The notes below the pieces were generated by a model. It saw only the letters and a list, made by a program, of their open reading frames with translations, did not search any database and had not been told where the DNA came from. This document shows positions 52,262 through 59,857 of a stretch of DNA of 64,000 nt, in pieces. Source of the DNA: Lachnospiraceae bacterium (lineage in GTDB: Bacteria; Bacillota; Clostridia; Lachnospirales; Lachnospiraceae); contig JAAWOG010000006.1 of NCBI GenBank assembly GCA_022799355.1, positions 31,634 through 95,633 on the forward strand, in the 5' to 3' direction. The first letter of the stretch is position 1; each line of letters begins with the position of its first letter. A program made the translations under genes and the position numbers.

Positions 52262-53134
52262 ATGGAAATGGCTCGAAATGCCGGGGACATGGATTTTCCG
52301 GGCTTATACGAAAATCAAACGCCTGTTCCAAACAGATCCGACAAAGGGTATCTTCATACGAAAGGGAGAATTTTTGATATACAGCGCTATTCCATCCATG
52401 ACGGGAAGGGTATCCGTACCATTGTATTTTTGAAGGGCTGTGTGCTCCGGTGCAAATGGTGCTGCAACCCGGAATCTCAGGAATATCAGATCCAGACGAT
52501 GACGGTGCAGGGAAAGCCGAAAGTGATCGGCAGGGACGTCACGGTGGGAGAGGTGATGGAGACCGTCGTAAAAGACGAGCCTTACTACCGCCGTTCCGGC
52601 GGCGGGCTTACCCTTTCCGGCGGAGAGAGCCTCTGTCAGGCGGAGTTTGCCAGAGACCTGCTTCATGCGGCGAAGGCGAGAGGTATGAACACGGCGATGG
52701 AAAGCATGGCTGGGCTGCCCTATGAAAAGATTGAAATGCTTCTGCCCTATCTCGATAATTATCTGATGGACATCAAGCATATCGATCCCGGGAAACATAA
52801 ACGCTTTACCGGAAAAAGCAACGAGCTGATGCTGGAAAATGCCAGAAAAGTAGCGGAGTCCGGGAGGACCAGACTGGATATCCGTGTACCGGTGATACCG
52901 ACCTTCAATGACCGGCCGGAAGAGATCCGGGCGATCGCGGAGTTTGCGGATAAACTGCCGGGTGTCAAAAAGATACATCTGCTCCCCTATCACAGGCTGG
53001 GGCAGGATAAGTATGAGGGGCTTGGCAGGGAATACGAAATGGAGGGCATTCTGCCGCCGGACAATGCGCACATGGAGATGCTGAAGCAGGTAGTGCGGCA
53101 GAGTTCTTCCCTGTACTGTCAGATCGGCGGCTAA
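52262..53134 (+). CDS. Glycyl-radical-enzyme activating enzyme (radical SAM)
   Basis: A 290-residue radical SAM protein that installs the glycyl radical on the dehydratase. The cluster motif is Cys60-x3-Cys64-x2-Cys67 (GCVLRCKWC), with SGGES at 119-123 and the C-terminal LLPYHRLGQDKY. It lacks the cysteine-rich ferredoxin insert seen in many dehydratase activases: the roughly 50 residues between CKWCCNPES and SGGES hold no cysteine cluster. It also has an unusual N-terminal extension of about 34 residues before GRIFDIQRYSIHDG. ATG 52262 follows GGAGG; the frame is open further upstream. Confidence 0.9.
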   Translation: MEMARNAGDMDFPGLYENQTPVPNRSDKGYLHTKGRIFDIQRYSIHDGKGIRTIVFLKGCVLRCKWCCNPESQEYQIQTMTVQGKPKVIGRDVTVGEVMETVVKDEPYYRRSGGGLTLSGGESLCQAEFARDLLHAAKARGMNTAMESMAGLPYEKIEMLLPYLDNYLMDIKHIDPGKHKRFTGKSNELMLENARKVAESGRTRLDIRVPVIPTFNDRPEEIRAIAEFADKLPGVKKIHLLPYHRLGQDKYEGLGREYEMEGILPPDNAHMEMLKQVVRQSSSLYCQIGG

Positions 53135-53159
53135 AGTATGGAAAGGCGGGAATACATTT

Positions 53160-53537
53160 ATGGGTTACACGGATAACTTAAGCCCGGAGGCAAAGCAGCG
53201 CATCGTGCAGGAGCTGGTGCCCGGCAGACAGATTACGCTGGCGCATATCATAGCAAACCCGGACCGTGTTTTATATGAAAAGCTGGGACTTGATCCGTCG
53301 GTGGATTATGCGAAATCCGCTATTGGTGTGCTGACGGTATCGCCGGCGGAGACAGCGATCATTCTGGCGGACATTGCCATGAAAGCATCCGGCATCGAGC
53401 TGGGGTTTGTGGATCGTTTCAGCGGCTCTTTAATCATCACGGGTACGGTTTCCGAGGTGGAGGCGTCGGCACAGGCTATTCTGGATTATGCGGATGAGAC
53501 GCTGCACTATACGATCTGCGGGATTACAAGAACATGA
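53160..53537 (+). CDS. BMC shell protein, EutS/PduU type (circularly permuted hexamer)
   Basis: A 125-residue shell protein. The order of elements (VPGRQITLAHIIANP first, then AIGVLTVSPAETAIILADIA, GFVDRFSGSLIITG and the C-terminal ITRT) is that of the permuted EutS/PduU group. Its N-terminal strands usually form a small barrel plugging the pore. It overlaps the next gene by 4 bases (ATGA). Confidence 0.93.
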   Translation: MGYTDNLSPEAKQRIVQELVPGRQITLAHIIANPDRVLYEKLGLDPSVDYAKSAIGVLTVSPAETAIILADIAMKASGIELGFVDRFSGSLIITGTVSEVEASAQAILDYADETLHYTICGITRT

Positions 53538-53986
53538 AGAAGATTATTCTGGTGGGAAGAAGCGAAGCGGGGAAAACTACGCTGACGCAGGCGCTGAAAG
53601 GGGAAAAGATACAATATCATAAAACCCAGTATGTGAATTACTTCGATGTGATCATCGATACGCCCGGGGAATATGCTCAGACAGCCCATCTTGGGCGGGC
53701 GCTGGCGCTCTATACATACGAGGCGCAGGTGGTCGGGCTGCTGCTGGCGGCGACCGAACCCTATTCCCTGTATCCGCCCTGCATAACCTGCATGACGAAC
53801 CGGGATACGGTGGGCATTATCACAAAGATCAATGACAAAAAGGCGAATGTGGAGAGAGCGGAGAGGTGGCTGCGGCTGACAGGCTGCAAAAGGATTTTTT
53901 ATGTGGACTCCAAAACGGGGGAGGGCATTCCGGAGATTCTGGAATATCTGGCGGAAGAGGGGGATGTGTTACCATGGCAAGTGTGA
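53534..53986 (+). CDS. PduV/EutP-type small GTPase-like protein
   Basis: A 150-residue P-loop protein with GRSEAGKTTL (Walker A), DTPGE (Walker B/G3) and a late TKIND (G4-like) motif. PduV/EutP proteins associate with PduU/EutS and have been linked to compartment positioning or to kinase-like activity; the exact role is unsettled. Pairing with the permuted shell gene, with overlapping start and stop codons, is the usual arrangement. Confidence 0.9.
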   Translation: MKKIILVGRSEAGKTTLTQALKGEKIQYHKTQYVNYFDVIIDTPGEYAQTAHLGRALALYTYEAQVVGLLLAATEPYSLYPPCITCMTNRDTVGIITKINDKKANVERAERWLRLTGCKRIFYVDSKTGEGIPEILEYLAEEGDVLPWQV

Positions 53987-54041
53987 AAAGATTTTCTAAG
54001 CGGCTAAAAGACACCCGCGAAGAAAATCTAAATTTCACACA

Positions 54042-54067
54042 GGAGAATGATCAGGGGATCATTCTCC
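54042..54067 (+). terminator. Perfect hairpin after pduV-like gene, possible attenuator
   Basis: An 11-bp perfect stem ggagaatgatc/gatcattctcc with a 4-base loop and no T-run. It lies upstream of the second promoter and may slow or protect the first transcript. Confidence 0.5.
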
Positions 54068-54092
54068 AGGGGGTGGAATACCGCATGGGAAT

Positions 54093-54121
54093 ACAAAAAC
54101 CAACAAAAACAACACAAAAAC
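54093..54121 (+). promoter_or_regulatory. Three phased ACAAAAAC direct repeats
   Basis: Exact ACAAAAAC copies start at 54093, 54103 and 54114, spaced by 10 and 11 bases and so on one face of the helix. They end 3 bases before the -35 box at 54125. DeoR-family regulators commonly bind short direct repeats, so this is the best operator candidate for the regulator at 62971. Confidence 0.6.
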
Positions 54122-54124
54122 ATG

Positions 54125-54153
54125 TTGACTTTGTTGCGAACAGCCCGTATACT
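54125..54153 (+). promoter_or_regulatory. Promoter 2 of the BMC locus (aldolase, cargo and shell genes)
   Basis: TTGACT (54125-54130) and TATACT (54148-54153) are 17 bases apart, 49 bases before the aldolase start codon. Confidence 0.75.
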
Positions 54154-54202
54154 AAGGGTATGAAGCAACAGAATCGACTAAAATCAAGGAGGAAAGATTT
54201 TT

Positions 54203-55024
54203 ATGCAGAACGAATTCGAAATTAAAAAACAAATCTGTGACATCGGAAAAAGAATTTACAACAGGAACATGGTTGCGGCGAACGACGGTAATATCTCCGT
54301 AAAACTGAACGATCATGAGTTTCTGTGCACACCCACCGGTGTTTCCAAAGGTTTCATGACACCGGAGTATATCTGCAAAGTGGACGAGAACGGTAATGTA
54401 ATTCAGGCAAACAAGGGCTTTAAGCCGTCATCTGAGATCAAGATGCATATGAGGGTTTATGCGAAGAGACCGGACGTAGGGGCGGTAGTACATGCGCATC
54501 CTACTTTTGCAACCTCCTTTGCCATCGCAGGTATTCCGCTGACACAGCCGATTATGCCGGAAGCTGTTATTGCACTTGGCTGCGTTCCCATCGCTGAGTA
54601 CGGCACACCTTCCACAATGGAAATTCCCGATAATGTAGAAAAATATCTTCCTTATTATGATGCGGTTCTGCTGGAGAGCCACGGCGCGCTGACATGGAGC
54701 ACGGATCTTCTTGCGGCTTACCACAAGATGGAATCCGTTGAGTTTTACGCAGAACTTCTGTACAAGTCCAAAATGCTTGGCGGACCGAAGGAGTTTGATA
54801 AGAATACCATCGAAAAACTGTATGAGATCAGAAGAAAGATGGGACTTCCGGGAAAACATCCCGCAAATCTCTGCATGAACAAAGATACCAAGAACTGCCA
54901 TAACTGCGGCTGTCATGGCGGCAGTGACAACGGCACAGGTTCCGTATCCTCCATGGCAAAGTCCGCAAGCCCTGAGGTAGTGGCTGAGATCACAAAGAAG
55001 GTAATGCAGCAGCTTGGGTTATAA
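54203..55024 (+). CDS. Class II (L-fuculose-phosphate-type) aldolase with C-terminal encapsulation peptide
   Basis: A 273-residue zinc aldolase expected to split fuculose- or rhamnulose-1-phosphate into DHAP and lactaldehyde. Active-site residues are Glu78 (PSSEIKMH), His97 and His99 (HAHP) and His160 (ESHGAL). Ordinary family members end near residue 215. Here there is an added Cys/Gly-rich linker (CHNCGCHGGSDNGTGS) and a terminal amphipathic helix SPEVVAEITKKVMQQLGL (256-273) with the look of a BMC encapsulation peptide. This puts the first carbon-carbon cleavage inside the compartment. The start is ATG 54203 behind AAGGAGG. Confidence 0.92.
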   Translation: MQNEFEIKKQICDIGKRIYNRNMVAANDGNISVKLNDHEFLCTPTGVSKGFMTPEYICKVDENGNVIQANKGFKPSSEIKMHMRVYAKRPDVGAVVHAHPTFATSFAIAGIPLTQPIMPEAVIALGCVPIAEYGTPSTMEIPDNVEKYLPYYDAVLLESHGALTWSTDLLAAYHKMESVEFYAELLYKSKMLGGPKEFDKNTIEKLYEIRRKMGLPGKHPANLCMNKDTKNCHNCGCHGGSDNGTGSVSSMAKSASPEVVAEITKKVMQQLGL

Positions 55025-55049
55025 AAGCGTGAAGAGAACGGTTGTGGAT

Positions 55050-55532
55050 ATGAACCAGGAAGAATTGATTAAGCAGACAATAGAGTCCTATTTAAGCGGC
55101 GGGAATAGCCTGCAGGATATGAACCTGAAAACAGCCAATGCCCTGATAGCACGGGTGCAGGAGAGGGCGAAGGAGATGGGGATACCTGTGGTGGCGGCGG
55201 TCTCCGACAAAGCGGGACGCCCGGTGGCGGTGCAGTGCATGGACGGCGCCTATATCGGAAGCTACGATGTGGCGCTGAACAAAACCTATACCTGCGTGGC
55301 GTTTAAAATGTCCACGGAGGCACTTGGGAAGCTGGCGCAGCCGGGCGAGTCCCTGTACGGGATTCAGTTTACCAATGAAGGAAAGATCGTGATCTTCGGA
55401 GGCGGCGAACCGCTTTACCTCGGGGGGAAAATGATTGGAGCCCTTGGTGTGAGCGGCGGCAGCGCCGAGCAGGACACTGCCCTCGCGGCGTATGGAAAGG
55501 ACATCTTAAAGGAGGTAGTAACGTGCCTATAA
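55050..55532 (+). CDS. GlcG/HbpS (PduO C-terminal-like) domain protein
   Basis: A 160-residue protein of the GlcG/HbpS family, also fused to PduO in cobalamin-dependent loci. Visible are VVAAVSDKAGRPVAVQ, DVALNKTYTCVAFKM, GGGEPLYLGGKMIGALGVSGG and a C-terminal helix. The first 15 residues (MNQEELIKQTIESYL) form an amphipathic helix that could direct encapsulation. The function is unclear; heme or flavin binding has been proposed for relatives. No PduO adenosyltransferase domain is present, in keeping with the B12-free pathway. The start is uncertain: ATG 55050 has only a weak AGAGA site, and the gene may be translated by coupling to the aldolase. Confidence 0.85.
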   Translation: MNQEELIKQTIESYLSGGNSLQDMNLKTANALIARVQERAKEMGIPVVAAVSDKAGRPVAVQCMDGAYIGSYDVALNKTYTCVAFKMSTEALGKLAQPGESLYGIQFTNEGKIVIFGGGEPLYLGGKMIGALGVSGGSAEQDTALAAYGKDILKEVVTCL

Positions 55533-56914
55533 GTGAAAGTATGGTACAGGATATTGTATCAGAAGTTTTGGCAAAAATGCAGATTGCTGACAGCCCTTCC
55601 GGCAAGCACGGCATATTCAAGGATATGAATGAAGCCATCGCGGCAGCCCAGAAAGCGCAGAAAATTGTCAGGAATCTGTCCATGGATCAGAGAGAGAAAA
55701 TTATCTCCAATATCCGTAGAAAGACACATGAAAGTGCTGAGATCCTTGCGAGGATGGGTGTGGATGAGACAGGGATGGGCAACGTGCCCCACAAGATCTT
55801 AAAACACCATCTGGTGGCAGATAAGGTGCCCGGCACGGAAGATATTACAACGGAAGCATATTCGGGCGATAGAGGGCTTACCCTTGTGGAGATGGGGCCT
55901 TTCGGCGTGATCGGTGCCATCACACCCAGCACGAATCCGTCCGAGACGGTGCTCTGCAACGCCATGGGAATGATCGCAGGCGGTAATACGGTGGTATTCA
56001 ACCCCCATCCCCAGGCAATGAAGACAACCATGTATGCCATCAATCTGGTGAACGAAGCTTCTTTAGAGGCGGGCGGTCCCGATAACGTGGCGTGTTCGGT
56101 AGAAAAACCGACACTGGCAACCAGTGACATCATGATGCACCATCCGGCAATCCAGCTCATTGCTGCAACCGGCGGTCCGGGCGTTGTGACGGCGGTATTA
56201 TCTTCCGGCAGACGCGGTATCGGTGCGGGTGCAGGCAATCCGCCGGCACTGATCGATGAGACGGCGGATATCAGGAAAGCGGCGGCGGACGTGGTAAACG
56301 GCTGTACTTTTGATAATAACCTGCCCTGTATCGCGGAGAAAGAGATCGTGGCGGTGGAGAGTATTATCGATGAGCTTCTTCACTACATGGTGAATGAGCA
56401 GGGCTGTTACCTGGCATCAAAAGAAGAGCAGGATAAGCTGGCGGCAACGGTGATCACACCGAAGGGAACACTGAACAGAAAGTGCGTGGGACGTTCCGCG
56501 AAGGTTCTGCTTTCCATGATCGGGGTGGAAGTACCGGATAATATCCGCTGCATCACCTTCGTGGGAGAAAAGGAACATCCGCTGATCACTGAGGAACTGA
56601 TGATGCCGATTCTCGGTATTGTTCCGGCAAAGGATTTTGAGGACGGCGTGGAAAAGGCGGTATGGCTTGAGCACGGCAACCGTCATTCGGCACATATTCA
56701 TTCAAAAAATGTAGATCGTATCACGAAATATGCAAAGGCGCTTGATACGGCAATCCTTGTGAAGAACGGGCCTTCCTATGCGGCTCTGGGCTTCGGCGGC
56801 GAGAGCATCTGTACGTTTACGATCGCCAGCAGAACAGGGGAAGGGCTGACCAGCGCAAGGAGCTTTACGAAAAAGAGGCGCTGCGTGATGACCGACAATT
56901 TGTGCATCAGGTAA
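55523..56914 (+). CDS. CoA-acylating aldehyde dehydrogenase (PduP-like) with N-terminal encapsulation peptide
   Basis: A 463-residue ALDH-fold enzyme converting propionaldehyde to propionyl-CoA with NAD. Residues 4-20 (SESMVQDIVSEVLAKMQ) are a classic N-terminal encapsulation helix, followed by a short linker. The catalytic Cys269 is in FDNNLPCIAEKE. It starts at GTG 55523 behind GGAGG, overlapping the previous gene by 10 bases. PduL and the alcohol dehydrogenase downstream recycle its CoA and NADH. Confidence 0.94.
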   Translation: MPISESMVQDIVSEVLAKMQIADSPSGKHGIFKDMNEAIAAAQKAQKIVRNLSMDQREKIISNIRRKTHESAEILARMGVDETGMGNVPHKILKHHLVADKVPGTEDITTEAYSGDRGLTLVEMGPFGVIGAITPSTNPSETVLCNAMGMIAGGNTVVFNPHPQAMKTTMYAINLVNEASLEAGGPDNVACSVEKPTLATSDIMMHHPAIQLIAATGGPGVVTAVLSSGRRGIGAGAGNPPALIDETADIRKAAADVVNGCTFDNNLPCIAEKEIVAVESIIDELLHYMVNEQGCYLASKEEQDKLAATVITPKGTLNRKCVGRSAKVLLSMIGVEVPDNIRCITFVGEKEHPLITEELMMPILGIVPAKDFEDGVEKAVWLEHGNRHSAHIHSKNVDRITKYAKALDTAILVKNGPSYAALGFGGESICTFTIASRTGEGLTSARSFTKKRRCVMTDNLCIR

Positions 56915-56921
56915 AAAAAGT

Positions 56922-56963
56922 TTCCGCTCTGCCTGATAGGGTATCAGGAAGACTGAGGCGGAA
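56922..56963 (+). other. Intercistronic hairpin before the alcohol dehydrogenase gene
   Basis: The inner perfect stem cctgata/tatcagg (3-base loop) lies within outer arms ttccgc/gcggaa. No T-run follows. It may set mRNA processing or stability between cargo genes. Confidence 0.45.
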
Positions 56964-56986
56964 CCGGAATGGAGGTATAGATAGAG

Positions 56987-58207
56987 ATGGCAGTAAATTC
57001 AAATGACGTTGAGCAGATCGTCAGACAGGTACTTGCCAGCATGACTGACGGCAGTGTGAAAAGCGCTGCGCCGGCAGCGGCTCCCGCGGCGGGCAGTGTT
57101 CCCAAAACGGGGAAGGTTGCGGTACTTACGGCACTGAAGCACTTTGATATCAGAGAATATCCGATTCCCGAAGTGGGCGATGACGATATGCTGGTGAGAG
57201 TGGAAGGCTGCGGCGTATGCGGTACGGATGCTCACGAATATAAAAACGATCCCTTCGGTTTGATCCCTGTGGCACTGGGACATGAGGGAACCGGTGAGAT
57301 CGTAAAGATGGGTAAGAACGTGAAGAAGGACAGCGCAGGCAAAGACGTAAAAGTCGGCGATAAGATCGTAACCTGCATGATCTTCAAGGATAACCCGGAT
57401 ATCACAATGTATGACTTAAACAAACAGAATGTAGGCGGTGCGGATGTATACGGTCTGCTGGCAGAGGACGCATCCAACTTTAACGGCTGGTTTGCGGAGT
57501 ATATTCTGATCAGAGGCGCACTCGGCTCCACATTCTTTAACGTAAGCGATCTTGATCTGGATTCCCGTATTCTGATTGAGCCCTGCGCAGTACTGATTCA
57601 TGCTGTGGAGAGAGCAAAAACAACAGGAATTCTCCGGTTTAACAGCCGGGTGGTTGTACAGGGATGCGGACCGATCGGCCTGATCTGTATCGCAATCTTA
57701 AAGACCATGGGTATGGTGAACGTGATCGCGGTGGACGGCAATGAACAGAGGCTGGCGTTCGCGAAACGCCTTGGCGCCGCAGGCAGCGTAAACTTTATGA
57801 ACTATAAGGGCGTTGAAAACCTGGCAAAGGGCGTGGAAGAGGCATTCGGCGGATATCCTGCGGACTTCGCGTTCCAGTGTACCGGCTCACCGGTGGCACA
57901 TGCCAACATCTATAAGTTCATCAGAAACGGCGGCGGCCTCTGTGAACTGGGATTCTTTATCAACGGCGGCGATGCGACCATCAATCCGCATTTTGATCTT
58001 TGCTCGAAAGAGATCACACTGGTAGGTTCCTGGGTATACACCCTGAGAGATTATGTGACCACCTTTGATTTCTTAAAGAGTGCGAAAGCGATCGGACTTC
58101 CGCTTTCAGAGCTGATCACTGACAGATATCCGCTTGAGCAGATCAACGAAGCGCTGGAGAAAAATCTGGCTATGACAGGCCTGAAGATAGCAGTGATAAA
58201 CAAGTAA
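56987..58207 (+). CDS. MDR (zinc-type) alcohol dehydrogenase with N-terminal encapsulation peptide
   Basis: A 406-residue medium-chain dehydrogenase. Residues 3-19 (VNSNDVEQIVRQVLASM) are an encapsulation-type helix, tied by an Ala/Pro-rich linker (SAAPAAAPAAGSVPK) to the enzyme domain. Catalytic zinc ligands are in GVCGTD (Cys78), GHEGTG (His99) and the EPC stretch. The cofactor motif is VQGCGPIGL. The four-cysteine structural-zinc lobe of classical ADHs is not seen. It replaces the iron-type PduQ of cobalamin loci and would reduce propionaldehyde to propanol, or lactaldehyde to propanediol, regenerating NAD in the lumen. The start is ATG 56987. Confidence 0.92.
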   Translation: MAVNSNDVEQIVRQVLASMTDGSVKSAAPAAAPAAGSVPKTGKVAVLTALKHFDIREYPIPEVGDDDMLVRVEGCGVCGTDAHEYKNDPFGLIPVALGHEGTGEIVKMGKNVKKDSAGKDVKVGDKIVTCMIFKDNPDITMYDLNKQNVGGADVYGLLAEDASNFNGWFAEYILIRGALGSTFFNVSDLDLDSRILIEPCAVLIHAVERAKTTGILRFNSRVVVQGCGPIGLICIAILKTMGMVNVIAVDGNEQRLAFAKRLGAAGSVNFMNYKGVENLAKGVEEAFGGYPADFAFQCTGSPVAHANIYKFIRNGGGLCELGFFINGGDATINPHFDLCSKEITLVGSWVYTLRDYVTTFDFLKSAKAIGLPLSELITDRYPLEQINEALEKNLAMTGLKIAVINK

Positions 58208-58227
58208 TCCGGTTAGGAGTATAAGCG

Positions 58228-58572
58228 ATGGAAGAAAAAATGTTAGAGGAAGTGAAAGACGAAAGAGCCGCGGGTATTCTGGAGGTCTTCGGACTTACAA
58301 CCGCTTTTCTGGCAGCAGATGCAGGCTGTAAGGCAGGCGATGTAACCCTGGAAAACTTCGACAAGAACAAACCGGCAAATGCGGACGCACTTCCGGTTCC
58401 ACTGCTGGTAACCATTAAATTCCGCGGAACGGTGGCAGACGTGGAAGCAGCCATGGAAGCGGCGAAACAGGTAGCCGCAGACGGAGCGGGGATCGTACAG
58501 AGTTACATCATCCCCCGCCCCACATCGGACTGCTGCAAAATGCTGAAACTAAACGCGTTTGATAAACGATGA
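58228..58572 (+). CDS. BMC-H shell protein, variant with extended loop
   Basis: A 114-residue BMC-domain protein. A charged N-terminal stretch (MEEKMLEEVKDER) precedes the domain (AAGILEVFGLTTAFLAADAG). The pore-loop region is lengthened by FDKNKPANADALPVP before LLVTIKFRG, and the C-terminus holds QSYIIPRPTSD. It is divergent from the three other BMC-H proteins in the locus and is probably a minor shell component with a different pore. The start is ATG 58228 behind TAGGAG. Confidence 0.85.
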   Translation: MEEKMLEEVKDERAAGILEVFGLTTAFLAADAGCKAGDVTLENFDKNKPANADALPVPLLVTIKFRGTVADVEAAMEAAKQVAADGAGIVQSYIIPRPTSDCCKMLKLNAFDKR

Positions 58573-58605
58573 AAATTATTTGCCCCATGAAGCAAATAAT
58601 TTTCA
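58570..58605 (+). other. Perfect 14-bp hairpin after the variant shell gene
   Basis: The arms tgaaaattatttgc (58570-58583) and gcaaataattttca (58592-58605) enclose an 8-base loop. The left arm includes the stop codon of the preceding gene. No T-run follows. Confidence 0.65.
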
Positions 58606-58613
58606 GATACTTC

Positions 58614-58689
58614 GGGAAATCCGAAGGATTTTGCGAAGTATCCCGAAGACACAAAGGGAAATCCAAAGGATTTTGCGAAGTTTCCCGAA
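58614..58689 (+). repeat. Two 34-nt direct repeats with competing hairpins
   Basis: The copies at 58614-58647 and 58656-58689 differ at two positions and are 42 bases apart. Within and around copy 1, atacttcg can pair with cgaagtat, or cttcggga with tcccgaag. These two folds share bases and exclude each other. The block lies 46 bases before the first major BMC-H gene. Confidence 0.75.
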
Positions 58690-58734
58690 AATAACATAGT
58701 AAAATAACAAATATAATCAGGAGGAAAAATTCAT

Positions 58735-59010
58735 ATGGCACAGGAAGCTTTAGGAATGATTGAAACAAGAGGACTTACCGCTGCAATCGAGGCAGCAGAT
58801 GCAATGACCAAAGCGGCAGAGGTATCTCTGGTTGGTACGGAGAAGATCGGCAGCGGTCTCGTAACGGTTATGGTTCGCGGTGATGTGGGAGCCGTAAAGG
58901 CAGCGGTGGAATCCGGCGCATCCGCAGCAAGCAGGCTCGGTGAGCTGGTTGCACAGCATGTTATTCCCCGTCCTCACAACGATGTGGAAAAGATTTTACC
59001 TACTATTTAA
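58735..59010 (+). CDS. BMC-H shell protein (PduA-like), copy 1
   Basis: A 91-residue canonical hexameric shell protein: [43 protein letters not shown] and [14 protein letters not shown]. It is the typical major facet protein, forming hexagonal sheets with a small-molecule pore. It is nearly the same as the gene at 59412. ATG 58735 follows a strong AGGAGG. Confidence 0.95.
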   Translation: MAQEALGMIETRGLTAAIEAADAMTKAAEVSLVGTEKIGSGLVTVMVRGDVGAVKAAVESGASAASRLGELVAQHVIPRPHNDVEKILPTI

Positions 59011-59020
59011 GGAGTAACCA

Positions 59021-59329
59021 ATGGGAAACGCATACGGCTTTATTGAAATACAGGGTGTCGTACCGGCTATGACCGCACTGGACATCATGTGCAAAACGGC
59101 AGATGTGGAACTGGCTACCTGGGAGCGCAAACTGGGCGGACGACTGGTAACACTGGTCGTACAGGGGGATGTGTCGGCAGTGACACAGGCAGTTGAGACA
59201 GCCGCAAAAAACGGTATAAAGAAGCCGGCGGTACAGGGCGTGATCGCAAACCCGCATCCGGAGATTGTTCGGCTGGTGAGAAAATCGGCAAGCAGATTCA
59301 AGGATGCGGAAGCACTGGAAAACATGTGA
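59021..59329 (+). CDS. BMC-H shell protein with C-terminal tail
   Basis: A 102-residue BMC-H protein: GNAYGFIEIQGVVPAMTALD, WERKLGGRLVTLVVQGDVSAV and VIANPHPEIVRLV. A short basic/acidic tail follows (RKSASRFKDAEALENM). It is more divergent than the flanking PduA-like copies and may line other facets or edges. It starts 10 bases after copy 1, behind AAGGAG. Confidence 0.92.
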   Translation: MGNAYGFIEIQGVVPAMTALDIMCKTADVELATWERKLGGRLVTLVVQGDVSAVTQAVETAAKNGIKKPAVQGVIANPHPEIVRLVRKSASRFKDAEALENM

Positions 59330-59411
59330 TACGCCGAAAATGTAAGTTGTCAGTAATTGATGAAAAACGGGTGAAAACCCTGCCTAAACAAAATGAAGGA
59401 GGAAATTCATT

Positions 59412-59690
59412 ATGGCACAGGAAGCATTAGGAATGGTTGAAACAAGAGGTCTGGTAGCATCTATCGAAGCAGCGGATGCTATGTGTAAGGCAGCTAACGT
59501 TACGCTGATCGGCACGGAGAAGATCGGCAGCGGGCTTGTAACGGTTATGGTACGCGGCGACGTGGGCGCTGTAAAATCTTCCGTAGAAGCAGGCGCAAAC
59601 AGCGCAGCAAAATTAGGCGAACTGATCGCTACGCACGTTATTCCCCGTCCTCATAATGATGTGGAAATGATCTTGCCGAAAGTGAAATAG
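59412..59690 (+). CDS. BMC-H shell protein (PduA-like), copy 2
   Basis: A 92-residue canonical BMC-H protein differing from copy 1 at a limited number of positions, mostly conservative. Both begin MAQEALGM and share [10 protein letters not shown]. Tandem duplicates around a divergent BMC-H gene suggest a recent segmental duplication that raises shell protein supply or allows mixed hexamers. ATG 59412 follows AAGGAGG. Confidence 0.95.
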   Translation: MAQEALGMVETRGLVASIEAADAMCKAANVTLIGTEKIGSGLVTVMVRGDVGAVKSSVEAGANSAAKLGELIATHVIPRPHNDVEMILPKVK

Positions 59691-59792
59691 TGCAACAGCT
59701 CAGCCGGACGTAATGTGAAGTGAAAAATCATGTGGTGCGTGCTGAGCGTTTGACAAAAGAACTGTAAAACAGCATACACCCGCACAGTGCAC

Positions 59793-59832
59793 AAGACAAT
59801 TTACAGACGCCAGGCGGCTGTAAATTAGTCTT
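59793..59832 (+). other. Hairpin before the pduL-like gene
   Basis: aagac plus aatttacag (59793-59806) pairs with ctgtaaatt and gtctt (59818-59832) around an 11-base loop with one bulged A. The flanks cagtgcac and gtgtactg may extend it. It could lower expression of genes after the abundant shell proteins. Confidence 0.55.
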
Positions 59833-59857
59833 CGGTATCAGTGTACTGGGAGGGTGT

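Noticed and set aside
53974..54225. An 83-codon ORF with a fair ribosome-binding site between the PduV-like gene and the aldolase
   Set aside because: It runs through a perfect hairpin, the phased ACAAAAAC repeats and a consensus promoter, then overlaps the aldolase start. Its composition looks non-coding and resembles no family.
58614..58689. Possible CRISPR array
   Set aside because: Only two 34-nt copies with an 8-base gap, no spacer-length sequence and no cas genes.
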